Below are positions 45,600-57,027 of a stretch of DNA of 64,000 nucleotides, piece after piece (position 1 is the stretch's first letter; every line of letters starts with the position of its first letter). The notes under the pieces were generated by a model. It saw only the letters and a list, made by a program, of their open reading frames with translations, was not told where the DNA came from and ran no database searches. The position numbers and the translations under genes were made by a program. The stretch is from Agrocybe praecox (Eukaryota; Basidiomycota; Agaricomycetes; Agaricales; Agrocybaceae): positions 1,116,001 to 1,180,000 of the forward strand of contig OZ024849.1 in NCBI GenBank assembly GCA_964017145.1, written 5' to 3'.

Positions 45600-46380
45600 A
45601 ATATGGTGCGGTTATGCTTGGAGTCATTGCTACTGGGCTATATCTAACTGAATTCTCGTTTTGAACAGAGTCGACAGCAGCACTATTTGGAAAGGACATT
45701 CCGTAGTTATTGATGTTTCCCCGGAATCTCCCAATGTTATTGGGCATCATCTTCTCCGATGTAGGCAGTAGGGTAATGGCAATAGAATGTAGTTAGTTTT
45801 AAATGAAGGTGCCAAAATTTACGGGAAATTTTGTGTATAAAACGACGATCATCTGTGGGCTTAATTACATAAGCTCAAAATATCTTTAATCCACGCAAAT
45901 TTTTTAAGGCATATCCTTGAGTTTCCTGGAATATTCTCGTTTATACCGCCCTTGTAAATGTTCACAACTTGAGATGAACTTCAACGGTCAATTCAGGAAA
46001 TCCCAGCTTGATGTATATCCTATTCAAGGATTAGCTACATATACTCTGACAGGATAACGTCGGCAATCGTGTAAATCCGGTCCAAAGATTGGTGAGTAAT
46101 TGAGGAGAATCCCGTGAGGGTATTTGCCCTGAAATATTTTATTTCCCGGCATATCCGGCCAAAGGAAATTTGGCCCGAAACGCAGTGATTGTGGTGCATG
46201 GCGGAGTACCGTGGGAAAAATGAAACAACAGGTCATCCTTGGGTTGTCTTGTCCAGTCCACGTCCCTCGCACCTTTGTCGCACCTATAACTCCACGTTTT
46301 CCGTGTAACTAGCCTCCGAGCACGAACAAGACAAAATATAGAGACACCCACCTGTACGAAAACGCCAATCATCGTCTTTC
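45600..46380. other. Intergenic region, possible unresolved 5' exon of the next gene
   Basis: An ATG at 46198 opens a short frame (MAEYRGKNETTG) that could be the first exon of the gene downstream, but I cannot find a donor that keeps phase. The rest shows no coding signal. Confidence 0.35.
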
Positions 46381-47991
46381 AGGCCTCTGACCTCAGTCAG
46401 CAAAGCCGAATACATCTCGAAACTTTTACTCAAGCTCCAAGAAGATCCAAGTCTCCAAATATGCACCATAACCCATGTTGAACTGGAGGACGAAGGATGC
46501 CAGCGTCTATTTACATGGCTAAGAACCGGAATCGACTTAAGGAAAGAAAGGCCAGGCACGGGTGCCTCTGGTATGATCCTGTCCTTCCATGCTTAATTTC
46601 AAAGAAAGATCGATTTTTTCACCTTTGTAGAAACCAGTATCAATGAAAAAACCAGCTATCCTAGAAGACTCTCGCATCTTGAATTGAACGACGTGCAAAT
46701 GACCGATATGGGATTCCAATATCTCATTGAGTGGCTAGAATCTTTGCGCCCTGTAGAAGATGCTACCGAGCAAGCTTTGACAAACGTTGAGCTGAGGACA
46801 GTTATCTTAAGAGCCGTAAGTCTTGACTTTGCAGGCACATATCATGGAGAGATTACCACCAGGTACTAAACCGCTGAATAGAACCTGATCGAAGGAGCAT
46901 CCAAATCTGCTGAAGCTTTCGTTGCTGCGCTACCAAAGACAGTTTCTACTTTGACCTTATCCAATAATCCCCTATCCTCGCCTTTCAGAAAAGCATTTCT
47001 GGTGTCGTTATCCAAATTACCACATCTTCGTCGGCTTTTGATGCCCATGACTGGGATGGATTTTTCAGACAGTAAAATTCTGTCATCCTATATCGGAGGT
47101 CAGAGTCCCAGATGCACCTTGGCTGAAATAAATGCAAGCGGAAACTTCCTGAACTTCAAGGGTATCAAAATGGTGATTGACGCCATGAGTTCCTGTTGGA
47201 GTCTTCAAAAGGTCGAATTGTTTAGCAATTTTATTCCTGGGGTGGACCTCCTCGACCTCTCTGCGTACGAAGGAGATGAAATCACCATAAAACGTGTTAT
47301 GACAGATCTTTCTATATCAGAAACGGAGGCCTATAGGCTAGCTCAAGGGAATGGTTCTGGTATCTCTGTCGCAGACCGGAAGCTGATGTTCCTCCTGGCT
47401 CGAAACATCTACTTGAAGAAAGAAGTCGAGAAGGAAGCCCTGGATCTGCTCAAATACTCCAGATTGTTATTATACAAGCCCATCAATCAGCTTGGTTCGT
47501 CATCTACCCCTCAGGAGCAATGCAATGATTGCGAATGCATGCCGGCTTCAGTACCTCCTCCTGTTGCCCAGAATACGCAAGCGCAGTCACCCCCAAACTT
47601 CTCTTTCATTCCTATCGAATTACAACTTGACATTCTCTCGTATACTGCACCACATCTATCTTTCAAGCAAAGAATCCGGATATTTGATTATGCAGTCGAC
47701 AAGAAGACCTTACCAAGGCTCCAGCTTTGCTTGCTAACATTCAAAAATGATCCGCCAGACGTCAAAAACTGTATTGTCGATCCAAGTAGCCTCGTATTCG
47801 CCTCTACCAAAATTCCAACAGGCATCAGTCAATCAGGCGAAAAGGTCGGCAGTCCACTTCCAGATCATTCCCCTTCAAGCTGTGTTGGAGGTCAATGCTT
47901 GGGGAGTAACAGTGTGGTTTGTCAAAGACAAATCGAAAAAGAGAGATGGCTCGAATTGGTGGGATGTGAATCGTACGATATTGGAGATTAG
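46381..47991 (+). CDS. Leucine-rich-repeat (RNI-like) protein, 5' end unresolved
   Basis: Coding sequence begins after a CTTTCAG acceptor at 46380, so at least one 5' exon is missing from my model. The readable exons are 46381 to about 46572, 46632 to about 46815 and about 46882-47991. The protein has RNI/RanGAP-like repeats: ICTITHVELEDEGCQRLFTW, LSHLELNDVQMTDMGFQYLI, KTVSTLTLSNNPLSSPF, LPHLRRLLMPMTGMDFSDS, CTLAEINASGNFLNFKGIKM and WSLQKVELFSNFIPGVDLLD. A charged helical linker (YEGDEITIKRVMTDLSISET) follows. Near the C-terminus FSFIPIELQLDILSYTAPHL resembles an F-box start, which would be an unusual place for one. The last 80 residues are polar and contain several cysteines. Likely a protein-interaction scaffold; partners unknown. 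Confidence 0.62.
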
Positions 47992-50597
47992 ATGTGCTCC
48001 TGACTCCACGACTCATCCTGTAATCATTGTATCATTTATGGACATATTCAGATCCAGTGCATGGAACGGAAATACACACCTTGCCACAGAGTACGACTCT
48101 CCTCGGCTGAATCAGCACATACGACAAAACTGCCGCGACGAGTTCGCCTCTCACCAATATGGGGAACGCGCGGTCTGGCTTTTTTCGTCCATCCTTGGAC
48201 ACAGCACTGTCGACTAAACTCCATCCTATAGATATCGCTCCATGAAGAGTCGGACCACGACAACTTCCAAGCATAAATGAAAGTTTGTTTAGAAGGTCTT
48301 GGAACAGAACGTTATGATTGTTGATGATCTTTTCGTCATTCTCGTCCATGCAGATAGATGGATACCAAGCTAATGGGACGTCGGTGGCTCCTTAGAACCT
48401 ATGGTATCTATACGAATGCCGCATATCGTCCCAAAAAAGAACGATAGCTATAGCTGCTAATATATTGTCTAAATTGACCTCCCCTGCCTGCCACCTGTCG
48501 ATCATACAGCTATGCATCCTAGAGACGAAAATAGTGCCAATCCTCACGCCCTTGATAACAAAAGCTAAAGTGGCACAGGCTTAGGTATGTTCTTCTGTCT
48601 TCTGTTATCTATTTTTGCCCCTTCGATATATTTTCCACCAACAATGGGAGGTTCTTTCTATGATTATCAGATGGAGGTCGGACAAGGAACACTCCGTCTC
48701 TTCGATGCACCACTCCATCACCACCATTGTCACCTCCGATACTTGGTTCGAAGCTTATTCAGTATATCACCATTTGGCGCTTAATGTATCACCAACCACT
48801 TGCTAGCGTACTAGTCAAGAGACGGACTTCCATTTGCTCGTTCTCTCTGGTTTTAGCTCTTTGGTGTGGTATCATGATGCTCAGGGTTGATTGCCATACC
48901 GTGTCTGAGCGACCCTCACACCATACCCTTCTTCAACGCATCTAGGAGCGCGTTTGGGTCACAGTCCTGACAGTACTCCAAATTTCATCCTGCGTATTCT
49001 CACCGTCTATTGGTGTTCTATTTCTACACAGTATAAGTGTTCAGCGTGTACTGCCACACCCGGTGATCAAATGGGTTCTTTTTGATCCTCGTAATATATC
49101 ATTCTAATATACTACACTCATGTACTGCACTGCTGCAGTAGCGCCTTCAAGTGACGTTAGCACACATAGCGGACATAACTCGCAGCTGGGGTGTGAAGCC
49201 ATACATGTCGGATCAGCAGTGTCAGATAAGCACTTGAAAACCTGCTATCTAAGCATATAGACATTGTAGTGACGGGCACAGGCCGAACTACTTCCCGTCT
49301 CATAGGGATTATTCAGTATCGCATGGAGCCTCACGGGGGCGATGCGCAGCCGAACTTGGCGCCTATGGAATGCCATGGGCGTCTGTATTTTAAGCGACGC
49401 CACGACGATGACGGACTCTCAGATGGATACGTCTAGATTTCCTGAGAGAACCTTCTTTTGAATTGCTCTCCGCCCTCAGCGGTGGTCTGTTAACTCAGCA
49501 TGTTAAACTTAGAACAGGATGTTCATGTCCTCCCACACTGCTGCTTGCTCAAGAAGAAGACGTTGCTTACACAGGCATATGGCAAAAACATTTTTTGAAC
49601 ACAGCACACGGATGGGAAAATAGTGGGTCACGATTGATCTGAGTCCACGTCGCGGGTTGCTTTCCACAAACCATTCAGTCGTTTTCAACGTAATCATTCT
49701 GGACCGCAGTCACAGAGAATAATCTAAGTAGCTAGCGTTGGTCCTATCGTATCTTAAATTATGTGCGCGTCCTAAACTCTGGCCTCAGGCTCGAGTGCGT
49801 CCATGCCAAGAGTGTCAACTGAGGTATCCCCGCATTGCGCTGTCATTGGTTCGCCCTAAGCCATTTCTTGAGCAAGCCAATTCAACCTATCCTTTGAGAT
49901 GGTTTGCTGGAAATTCCTTATGATGTCACTTTTTTGCCATTGTTCTCAATCAGATATCAATCATTTGAAAGGGTCGACCCTAGAAGGCGCGTCGGTCGGT
50001 TTTGCGCATAGCCCGTCATCAACGGCGAATTCTCTATCATTTTAGGATCTTCCTCTCACGCCCCTGAGCAATATGTGTTCTTAAGTTAGAGTCATGCAGG
50101 AAAAACCCACTGATCGATTAGATGAAGAAGAGACTGTTAACTACCTTTGTGTGAATCACGATCGTATACTTTGTTGTTCATATTGAAGCGGATCGCTGGC
50201 GGAGATTAACTACGATGAAGCTGAGAAGGTGCTGTGCACTGCTGTGCTTCTATCAACAAAAATAGGGTTGGGTTTGATTAGAATTCACGTGCGCGAGCCA
50301 ATTTCGAGCGCTTAAGTGGTCCAGCTGACCTGCGGCACGGCTGTGTGACGCGCCCTGAGTCAACCCTACGACAGCTAGCGGCAGCGGGGCAGTGTGATGT
50401 GACTTAGTGTTATCCTTTCTTCTCAATATGACGACAAACCAACTCGACTTGACTCAGACCCAATTATTTTGCCCTTTTCCGGACATATTGGATGTCCACA
50501 TATAATACCCGTACTATGAACCCAAAATCTTTACCGACAGTCGACTCCCGTCTGCACACACACATCACACACTAGCAGCGCCCACATATTTTCCGCA
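47992..50597. other. Gene-poor stretch, 2.6 kb
   Basis: The longest gap in the window. Short frames occur on both strands, but none has convincing composition, splice context or family features. I looked for reverse transcriptase, transposase, terminal repeats and tRNA-like arms and found none. A TATATAATA-like motif near 50500 probably belongs to the DUF6699 gene promoter. Confidence 0.45.
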
Positions 50598-51236
50598 ATG
50601 CCGGGCAGAATCTCAAAGCACGTACACTTCTCTGAGGACGATGTCCCATCTCCCTCATATTCAGTTTCGACGCTACCATCGTCGGCGGGACCCTTTACAC
50701 CACCACCATTGGGCTATAACTCACCATACCAATACTCACCACTACCTGGAACCTCGCTCGCACACCCATTGGTTACGCCGCAGCATCGTTCCTTCATTGC
50801 CTTCGATCTTCTTCAATCTATCGAAGATGTACAGTCACTAGTGCGATACGCACGCTTCCCAGACCACGTCTGGGATGAACCAGCAACCAAACCTCCGGTA
50901 CCCTTCATGGAAGTGGTGTGTCCACGTCTACCATGGAGAATTACCATCGAGTGTAGCAACAAACCCTACGTGACGTTAAACGATCTCGTCAGAGGCATGT
51001 ACAGATCACTGCAAAAGTCTGTCATGGCTGGCGAGTATCAACAACTCGAACCCTCTCGACAATCGAGAATCAACGAAGCATTCATCTACCGAGTTAAGCA
51101 GTTCCCGGAAGGCGAACGCAGAGCAGAACATGCGAAAGGGCTACGGAGGATAGATTTCCTCTTGAGCCACACGACATTTATGGGGATTGTGCCGGGCAAG
51201 GAGGGCCTTAACGGATGGATGATGTTGGTCTCATGA
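50598..51236 (+). CDS. DUF6699 domain protein
   Basis: A single-exon protein of 212 residues from ATG 50598. The first ~85 residues are Ser/Pro/Tyr-rich and disordered. The rest matches the layout of the Agaricomycete DUF6699 family: FDLLQSIEDVQSLVRYARFP, then DEPATKPPVPFMEVVCPRLP, WRITIECSNKPYVTLNDLVR, MYRSLQKSVMAGEYQQL and a C-terminal RRIDFLLSHTTFMGIV ending GLNGWMMLVS. The LPWRI.I plus YVTLNDL pair followed by an IYRSL-type helix is the signature I rely on. These domains are abundant and expanded in mushrooms and have no established biochemical role. The start lies about 70 bases after a TATA-like region near 50500-50510. Confidence 0.85.
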   Translation: MPGRISKHVHFSEDDVPSPSYSVSTLPSSAGPFTPPPLGYNSPYQYSPLPGTSLAHPLVTPQHRSFIAFDLLQSIEDVQSLVRYARFPDHVWDEPATKPPVPFMEVVCPRLPWRITIECSNKPYVTLNDLVRGMYRSLQKSVMAGEYQQLEPSRQSRINEAFIYRVKQFPEGERRAEHAKGLRRIDFLLSHTTFMGIVPGKEGLNGWMMLVS

Positions 51237-51770
51237 GTACGCGACAATGAGCCCCACCACTCCACTAACCCATCCTCCTCCTTCGTCTTTGACGATGTAT
51301 ACCCCGGCTACCCTCATACCCAACGGACTTCTCATACCCAAGACACTGTATTATTATCCATATCTCATATCTTCCCTCAATCAAGACTGTATCTCAACAC
51401 ATAAACCATATCATCCCGGTTTCCAAGACTGTACACTATTTCTTGTACCATGACCATACGACATCTTTAGCTATTAATGACACCCCCACCCCCGTCTTTA
51501 TTCATAATAATACTTATGTAGTAGCTGCGCAGTGCGCATATCAATGATATATGAACAATCTTCCTATTTTTGTTGCGATATATAACAGCCCCGAGTTTGA
51601 TAAATCCATTTCGTCTGTGCAGTGCAAGTGCAAAGGAAAAGTACTGGATAAATATAGCACAAGTCGATCCGGCGGCGATCACTGCTAATCTGCCCGTTGT
51701 GTCTTGTTCTTCCTTGGTTCTTCCGTACAGCTACGAGTTCTGCCAAAACCCCTAAGCGCTTTTGTTGCAC
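51237..51770. other. Intergenic region between DUF6699 and AlkB-like genes
   Basis: 3' UTR and promoter; a C-rich patch at 51481-51495 (CACCCCCACCCCC). No gene seen. Confidence 0.45.
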
Positions 51771-52838
51771 ATGGCGGAGAGGAAACGAAACTTGCGGGTA
51801 CCTGTTCTAGGAGTAGGTGACACTCTAGGAGCAGGCGACTCATACCTCGTTACCAAAATGCTACCGCCCGAACTAGCTGATGTTGCCTTTGAGAGATTAA
51901 GGAACGAAGTGATCTGGAAAACCATGCATCACAAGGGTAAGCTAGTCGGCAATTTACCTCGTAATCATTATATATGATTTAGGTGGTGAGGTCCCCAGAC
52001 TTGTAGCTGTCGAAGGAGAAGTCAATGAAGATGGCAGGTGGGTATTGTATTTTGAATGCAAACTTTCAACATGCCGACCAGTGGAATAGCTTTCCTATCT
52101 ACCGTCATCCAGCGGATGAGTCACCTCCTTTATCTCTGTTTTCTCCAACTGTTCATCTTATTCGAGAACACGTACAAAAGGTATGAATATCTGTGAAACC
52201 TCACAAACAGTGCAACTTGATCAAAAAGCATATATATCATTTAGGTACTCAACCATCCTGTCAACCATGTCCTCATCCAATTCTACCGCTCAGGAAAAGA
52301 CTTCATATCCGACCATTCAGATAAAACGATTGACGTCGTCCACGGGTCGAACATCGTCAACGTTTCTCTAGGTGCTCAGCGGACCATGACCCTACGTCTT
52401 AAGAAAGACAATACCGAGACTCCCGCAGGCACACCTCGTTCCGCTCAGCGTATTCTCCTCCCACACAATTCCATGTTCTTTATGGGGCTCGAAACCAACG
52501 CTAAATGGCTCCATGGGATCAACCACGACAACCGGCCTTTGCACACCAAGTCTGCAGAAGAGCAGTCCTTCGAAGGCGGTCGGATCAGCCTGACCTTTCG
52601 ACATATCGGGACGTTCCTCTCGAAAGACGAGTCAATGATCTGGGGGCAAGGAGCCACCGCCAAGCGAAAAGAGAATGCAAAGAAGGCCGGAGTCGGTCTC
52701 GAGGATACTAAGGAACAAGTACAGAAACTTTTGCGGGAATTCGGGAATGAAAACCAGCAGAGCGAGTTTGACTGGGAAGCAGCATATGGAACGGGATTTG
52801 ACGTGGTTCACTTGGCTACGAGTGGAACCGAGAACTGA
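51771..52838 (+). CDS. AlkB-like 2-oxoglutarate/Fe(II) dioxygenase
   Basis: An oxygenase of the AlkB class, which removes alkyl groups from nucleic acids or modifies proteins. Four exons begin at ATG 51771 (MAERKRNLRVPVLGVGDTLG). The second intron uses a GTATTG donor after an RW pair so that the frame gives WNSFPIYRHPADESPPL. The core is HVLIQFYRSGKDFISDHSDK, with HSD as the iron-binding HxD motif. VVHGSNIVNVSLGAQRTMTL follows, then the distal histidine in KWLHGINHDNR and the 2-oxoglutarate-binding arginines in GGRISLTFRHIGTFL. Residues after ~250 are charged (ENAKKAGVGLEDTKEQVQKL). The catalytic set is complete, so it should be active. Fungal members with this arrangement lack a known substrate, and I would not assign DNA or RNA repair from sequence alone. 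Confidence 0.87.
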
Positions 52839-53164
52839 CTCAGACGCACACAGCTGGACATGGTTGGTAGGCGGCCATTTCAGACCTTTTTTATGCCAGT
52901 CATTCGACATTAGGTGTGTGGGAGTGGGAGCTTGGTGGGAGTATCAAGGTTTTAGGAAAAAGCCAATGACTCATTGCCGTATCTCAGCTATTCCTCGTCT
53001 TCTTGTATAGATGTCGTCGGGTACAGCAGGTTCAGCTTTCAACGTACATGGTTTATAGCAGAGGTTTCTGACCCTTGAGAATCGAGATCTTGGCAATCAG
53101 AAGGCTCGGCTATTCGTTCGAATCACGTGTAAAACTTTGGGTGACAATTTTTCAAATTTGGTAT

Positions 53165-53196
53165 CCAGTGACCAGTAACCAGTGACTAGTGACTGT
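53165..53196. repeat. Short tandem repeat (CAGTGAC-like, four units)
   Basis: Four near-identical heptamers, CAGTGAC, CAGTAAC, CAGTGAC and TAGTGAC, follow each other in tandem between the AlkB-like gene and paralog C. Likely a simple replication-slippage repeat. Confidence 0.65.
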
Positions 53197-53974
53197 GTTT
53201 TGATGGTGGCTAACAGCAGTCTAGTGCTCAAAAAGGTGCCCTGGAAATTCTTTATGGCTCCGCGCTTCCTTAGAAGGGGCGCACTATGCTGGATCGATGC
53301 GGACGATATCTTCATTCATACTCCAGTCGTAACTAATTTATCTCTCCTGTTCATGTTCCGAGCCCTGTTTTGGCATATACCTGCCAGCTTCCCTCGCAAT
53401 TAAGTAGTTTGAGTAGTTTCCAAGGATCGTGTACAACAAGATTTTCAGGAAGTCTCAAAGACTGGGATATAATATCGCAGTACAGTGGGATAACAGTCCT
53501 TGTGAATGGTTTTATACTGGGCCACTGGGTCAAATGATCATGGCGACCGGTGACGCTACTGATGCCACTTTCAGTACATAAAAAGTAACGTGCGATAGTG
53601 GTTATTTCTATTTAGTGTCTTAAAAAAAGTGCACTTGTAACTAGTAGTGTTAGGCAATTGTCTAGTCCAGAGAGATGCGTTGAATTCTTTTGAAAAAAGT
53701 CTTTTCGGCGCTTCATTACATATCGTGGGAATTTACTTTTGTTTACAAACTGATTGACGCGGGAATGGTTGAACTTGGCACTCAGCGTTTTGCTATATCA
53801 TGTACATACTCAGCAACAAACATAAACAGTCAGCGACTACTATTTCACCTCCTTTGATTTTTATTTACGTCCAGGATGTTCGAATCTTCAAGCACACGTG
53901 TAATCCCGGTGGTTGACTACAAAGGACGGGTGGCGGACAATGGATCGTCATGATCGTCAGCCAAAGCAAGAGGC

Positions 53975-53983
53975 AAATAAATA
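53975..53983 (+). promoter_or_regulatory. TATA-like box (AAATAAATA) of paralog C
   Basis: Located 91 bases before ATG 54066. A weaker box than those of paralogs A and B, but at a usual distance. Confidence 0.4.
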
Positions 53984-54065
53984 CAGGAGATGCACCCATG
54001 GAAAAACCTCATCGAGCAAACAATTTTTTGATCTTCACATTCGTTTAATCCTTCCATCATAAACT

Positions 54066-55793
54066 ATGCAAGTCTTTGCTGCTCTTCTTCTCTTCTTCCA
54101 AGCCATCTGGTCGTCCATCATTGGAATCTTCAGTCCAAAATGGAGCGTCGACAACCAACCTGCGGATATTGAGGCCGCTATTCATGTTCCTGTTCAAGAA
54201 GTCAAAATGATAGTTCCAGGTAATGCTTCAGTCCACTCTTTAAGGAAACATATTTGCTAATTTTGTACAGTCGCCTTTCCCGTGAACAATCTGGCTACGG
54301 TTATAGACAATATTGTCGCACAGGTCAACGATACCGCGAAACTCTCTGGAGACGATTCGAAGGATGGAGGTGACACAGTGAGAAACGACACTACTCGTCA
54401 CTACCAGCCCACTCGTCGTCAGTCACTACTCCTCGAAAACATCAGAAAGTACGCCGAAGATGACACCTACGACTCGGACAAAGACTACGGTACATATTTC
54501 TTGCTTTAAATCTCTAATCTACCAAAATACTAAATTTTATGGATTAGAAACCGTCGAGTCCGTTGTTATCAGCCCCGAGCCCGAGTTCGTGGTCGTGGTG
54601 AGCGGTGAACAGGATGGGTGTCGCAGCCCCAAGATTGAGCGTGAAACCGAATGCCCATCTACCTCAAACGAGTATCTCTCTCCCATGTCGGTTTCCTCAA
54701 AGCCATCCTCCCTTAGGACACTCAATTCCAACTCCAATCGCAACGGAGATCGTCGCGTCCAGTTCGGTATGTTAATATGCAATTATGATATTCAAATCTT
54801 AGGCTTACTTTGGTGATTTTAGATGAACATCCATCACAGGTCCAGTTCACCCCTCTCCCCGAACGAGTCAGCCGCAAGCGCAGGGAACAGCGGGACTCGC
54901 AGCGTATCGAGATGTACGACTACCTCGCAAAGGTATCCGATGCACAGGCGCAGGTCCCTATTCCCACTTTGAAGAGGTTCCTTTCCCACAGCGAGTCCCT
55001 GGAGTCAATTTCCAGCGAGGTGTCCACGGCAAGCTGCTACTCGCAGGACTCTATGGTCGACGATTCAGACTCAAACGAGACAGGTGATACTTCTATGCCC
55101 AGCACGCCTGACACCATACATCGTCACCATATATTCTCTAAGGGGAACGACAGCGAGACATCATGTATGAGTCCCGCGGCCAAAGGTTCTGCGTCTGCTG
55201 AGGATCCAGTTCAGGGAATAGACCCCGGCACGCGTGCGTGTGAGTCGGAGACAGAAGAATCCCTCCTTCAAGCCAGGACACATGCACGCGAGGAGACGCT
55301 TCGCAAGCTTCTCTCCAGCGGAAGTCCACCGTCCTACGCCGAATTATCTTCAAGGTGCATCACTCCCGAACCACCTCTCCTCCTTCCTGCATGTCTTTTC
55401 CCACAGAGCGAGTTTGAACAAGCCCAGATGAAACTTTCTACCTCCCCTGTGATGGTGAGGTCGAAGAGTCCAGTTCCGCCGGATACCGTCATTCAGCCTC
55501 TTAAGATCGTCAAGAAGGTGAAGATTCTCCATGAGGCCCTCAAGGTACCGGAGGTGGAGATTGGCAAGTCGGAGCCTGTCGAGTCTGGGGCTGAGGAGGC
55601 AAAGAATTTACTCGAGACGGTAGTGGTGGAGGCATTGCAGGAGACTACACGGACGGAGGATACAGTCCAGGAGTTTGCAACGGTAGTGGCAGCAGAGGGA
55701 TGTTCAGAAACCAGTGTCGTCAACCAGACAGCTAAAATCCCAGAACGCAAGAGGACTCCCAGACCTGTCGTGGTACCGGAAGGATACTTCTGA
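54066..55793 (+). CDS. Lineage-specific family, paralog C (long form without Cys repeat)
   Basis: Third copy of the family at 21701 and 35120. Exons 54066-54219, 54271-54489, 54548-54766 and 54823-55793 give 520 residues; all three introns are phase 1 and match B. The N-terminus FAALLLFFQAIWSSIIGIFS is the most hydrophobic of the three. PKWSVDNQPADIEAAI and FPVNNLATVIDNIV align with B. The RRRQS-like block is TRRQSLLLENIRKY. Where A and B have the cysteine repeat, C has only a short divergent stretch (VESVVISPEPEFVVVVSGEQ). VQFDEHPSQVQFTPLPERVS then matches the basic block of B. A long tail follows with Ser/Asp clusters and a conserved-looking helix (RTHAREETLRKLLSSGSPPS), ending in VVVPEGYF. 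The tail may be regulated by phosphorylation. Function unknown. Confidence 0.75.
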
Positions 55794-57027
55794 ATGTTTG
55801 CTGACTCCTTTTTCATTTTCTCATTTTCTCATTTCTACATTCATTTCGCTTCTTTCTCCCCTTCTCCCCTTTTCCCTAAGCAAAAACACACGTCTAGCCC
55901 GTAGAAGTAGACATACATGCCCTTCTACGACGAATAAAAATATCTTTTATTTCAGAATGTCTTTCAGCTTCTGGTAGCATTCCAACTTATACTTTTCTCT
56001 AGTCTCTTTACAACTTGTAATCTATTTAATCGAGAGGGATAACGTTGCAATCTTCTTTAACAAAGTCAGGCTGAAAGCAAACTCAAGAATCATTATATTT
56101 GAACAATCAATGAAGCTGTACGAACGGATCGAATCATGTGGAAAAGCTTGACGCGTTGAACGTTACAAGAAAGACAAGAAGAGGAGCAAAATCAAATATA
56201 AATCGTTTAAGTTCGGAAGAGATAAAAAAAAATCTAGATAATGCAAGGTAACAAGAAACCACGACGATAAGCTAACTATACTCTAGTAATAGAAATAGCT
56301 GAATAGGTAGTAGGTAGATAGCGAATAAGAAGATAGTGATAGTGAATATGTAAGTAGTAAGTAGTAGATCAGGAGTAGTAGATAGATAGCTCGATATTTA
56401 GCAGGAGTCAAAATTTTATGGATGTGAATGTGAAGGGCAGGCATTCGAACATTCGATCCATCCATTTAGGTTGTAGCGAGATGCATCGGCAGGATGTAGG
56501 AATAGGAATAAGCGAGTTACAGGGTAAAGCGGTTGAAGGGGAAGAAAAATCGAAGTAGAAGGTATCGCACGCGTCCTGTCAGGGAACAAATGAGAGTTGG
56601 GTCAAGTCGAGGGAAGGGTGTATCGCGAGGATCGTTATATCAGCGTCGTGGACCTTCGTTGTGCGTGAGTGAATAAAGCGTAAAACATGAAAGTCGTTGT
56701 GTCGTGAAATTGGAGGGAACGGGTAGAAGGTAAAAGGGTAATAAAAGAAAAAGTTGAACAAAAAAGAACAAATATAAAAAAAAGAATATAAAAGTTGATA
56801 GTGTTTGGCATTAGTTTCATTAGGATGATCGGTGTCGGTATATTGGATGTGTTTGATATAATTCGAGACGTTTGAACCTGTTCTCGTCTCTTCTCGTGTG
56901 CGCTCATGTTCATGCTAGTGATGCCGGGAATATATCGCCCAAAACTTCATCCGCTCCCCCACCCATCTCATCTATCATGTCAAAACATGACATATCTCTC
57001 CGCACAATCCACCCCACACTCTTGAAC
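55794..57027. other. Convergent intergenic region, 1.2 kb
   Basis: Lies between the stops of paralog C (+) and the large membrane protein (-). AT-rich with simple-sequence repeats; no gene seen. Confidence 0.5.
56281..56400. repeat. Low-complexity TAG/GATA-type repeat
   Basis: An irregular run of TAGTAGGTAGATAG, AGTAAGTAGTAG and AGATAGATAG units without a fixed period, in the 3' intergenic space. Confidence 0.75.

Larger units (their letters stand above)
52839..54065. other. Intergenic region, 1.2 kb
   Basis: Contains the short AGTGAC repeat at 53165 and the promoter of paralog C. No gene recognised. Confidence 0.45.
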
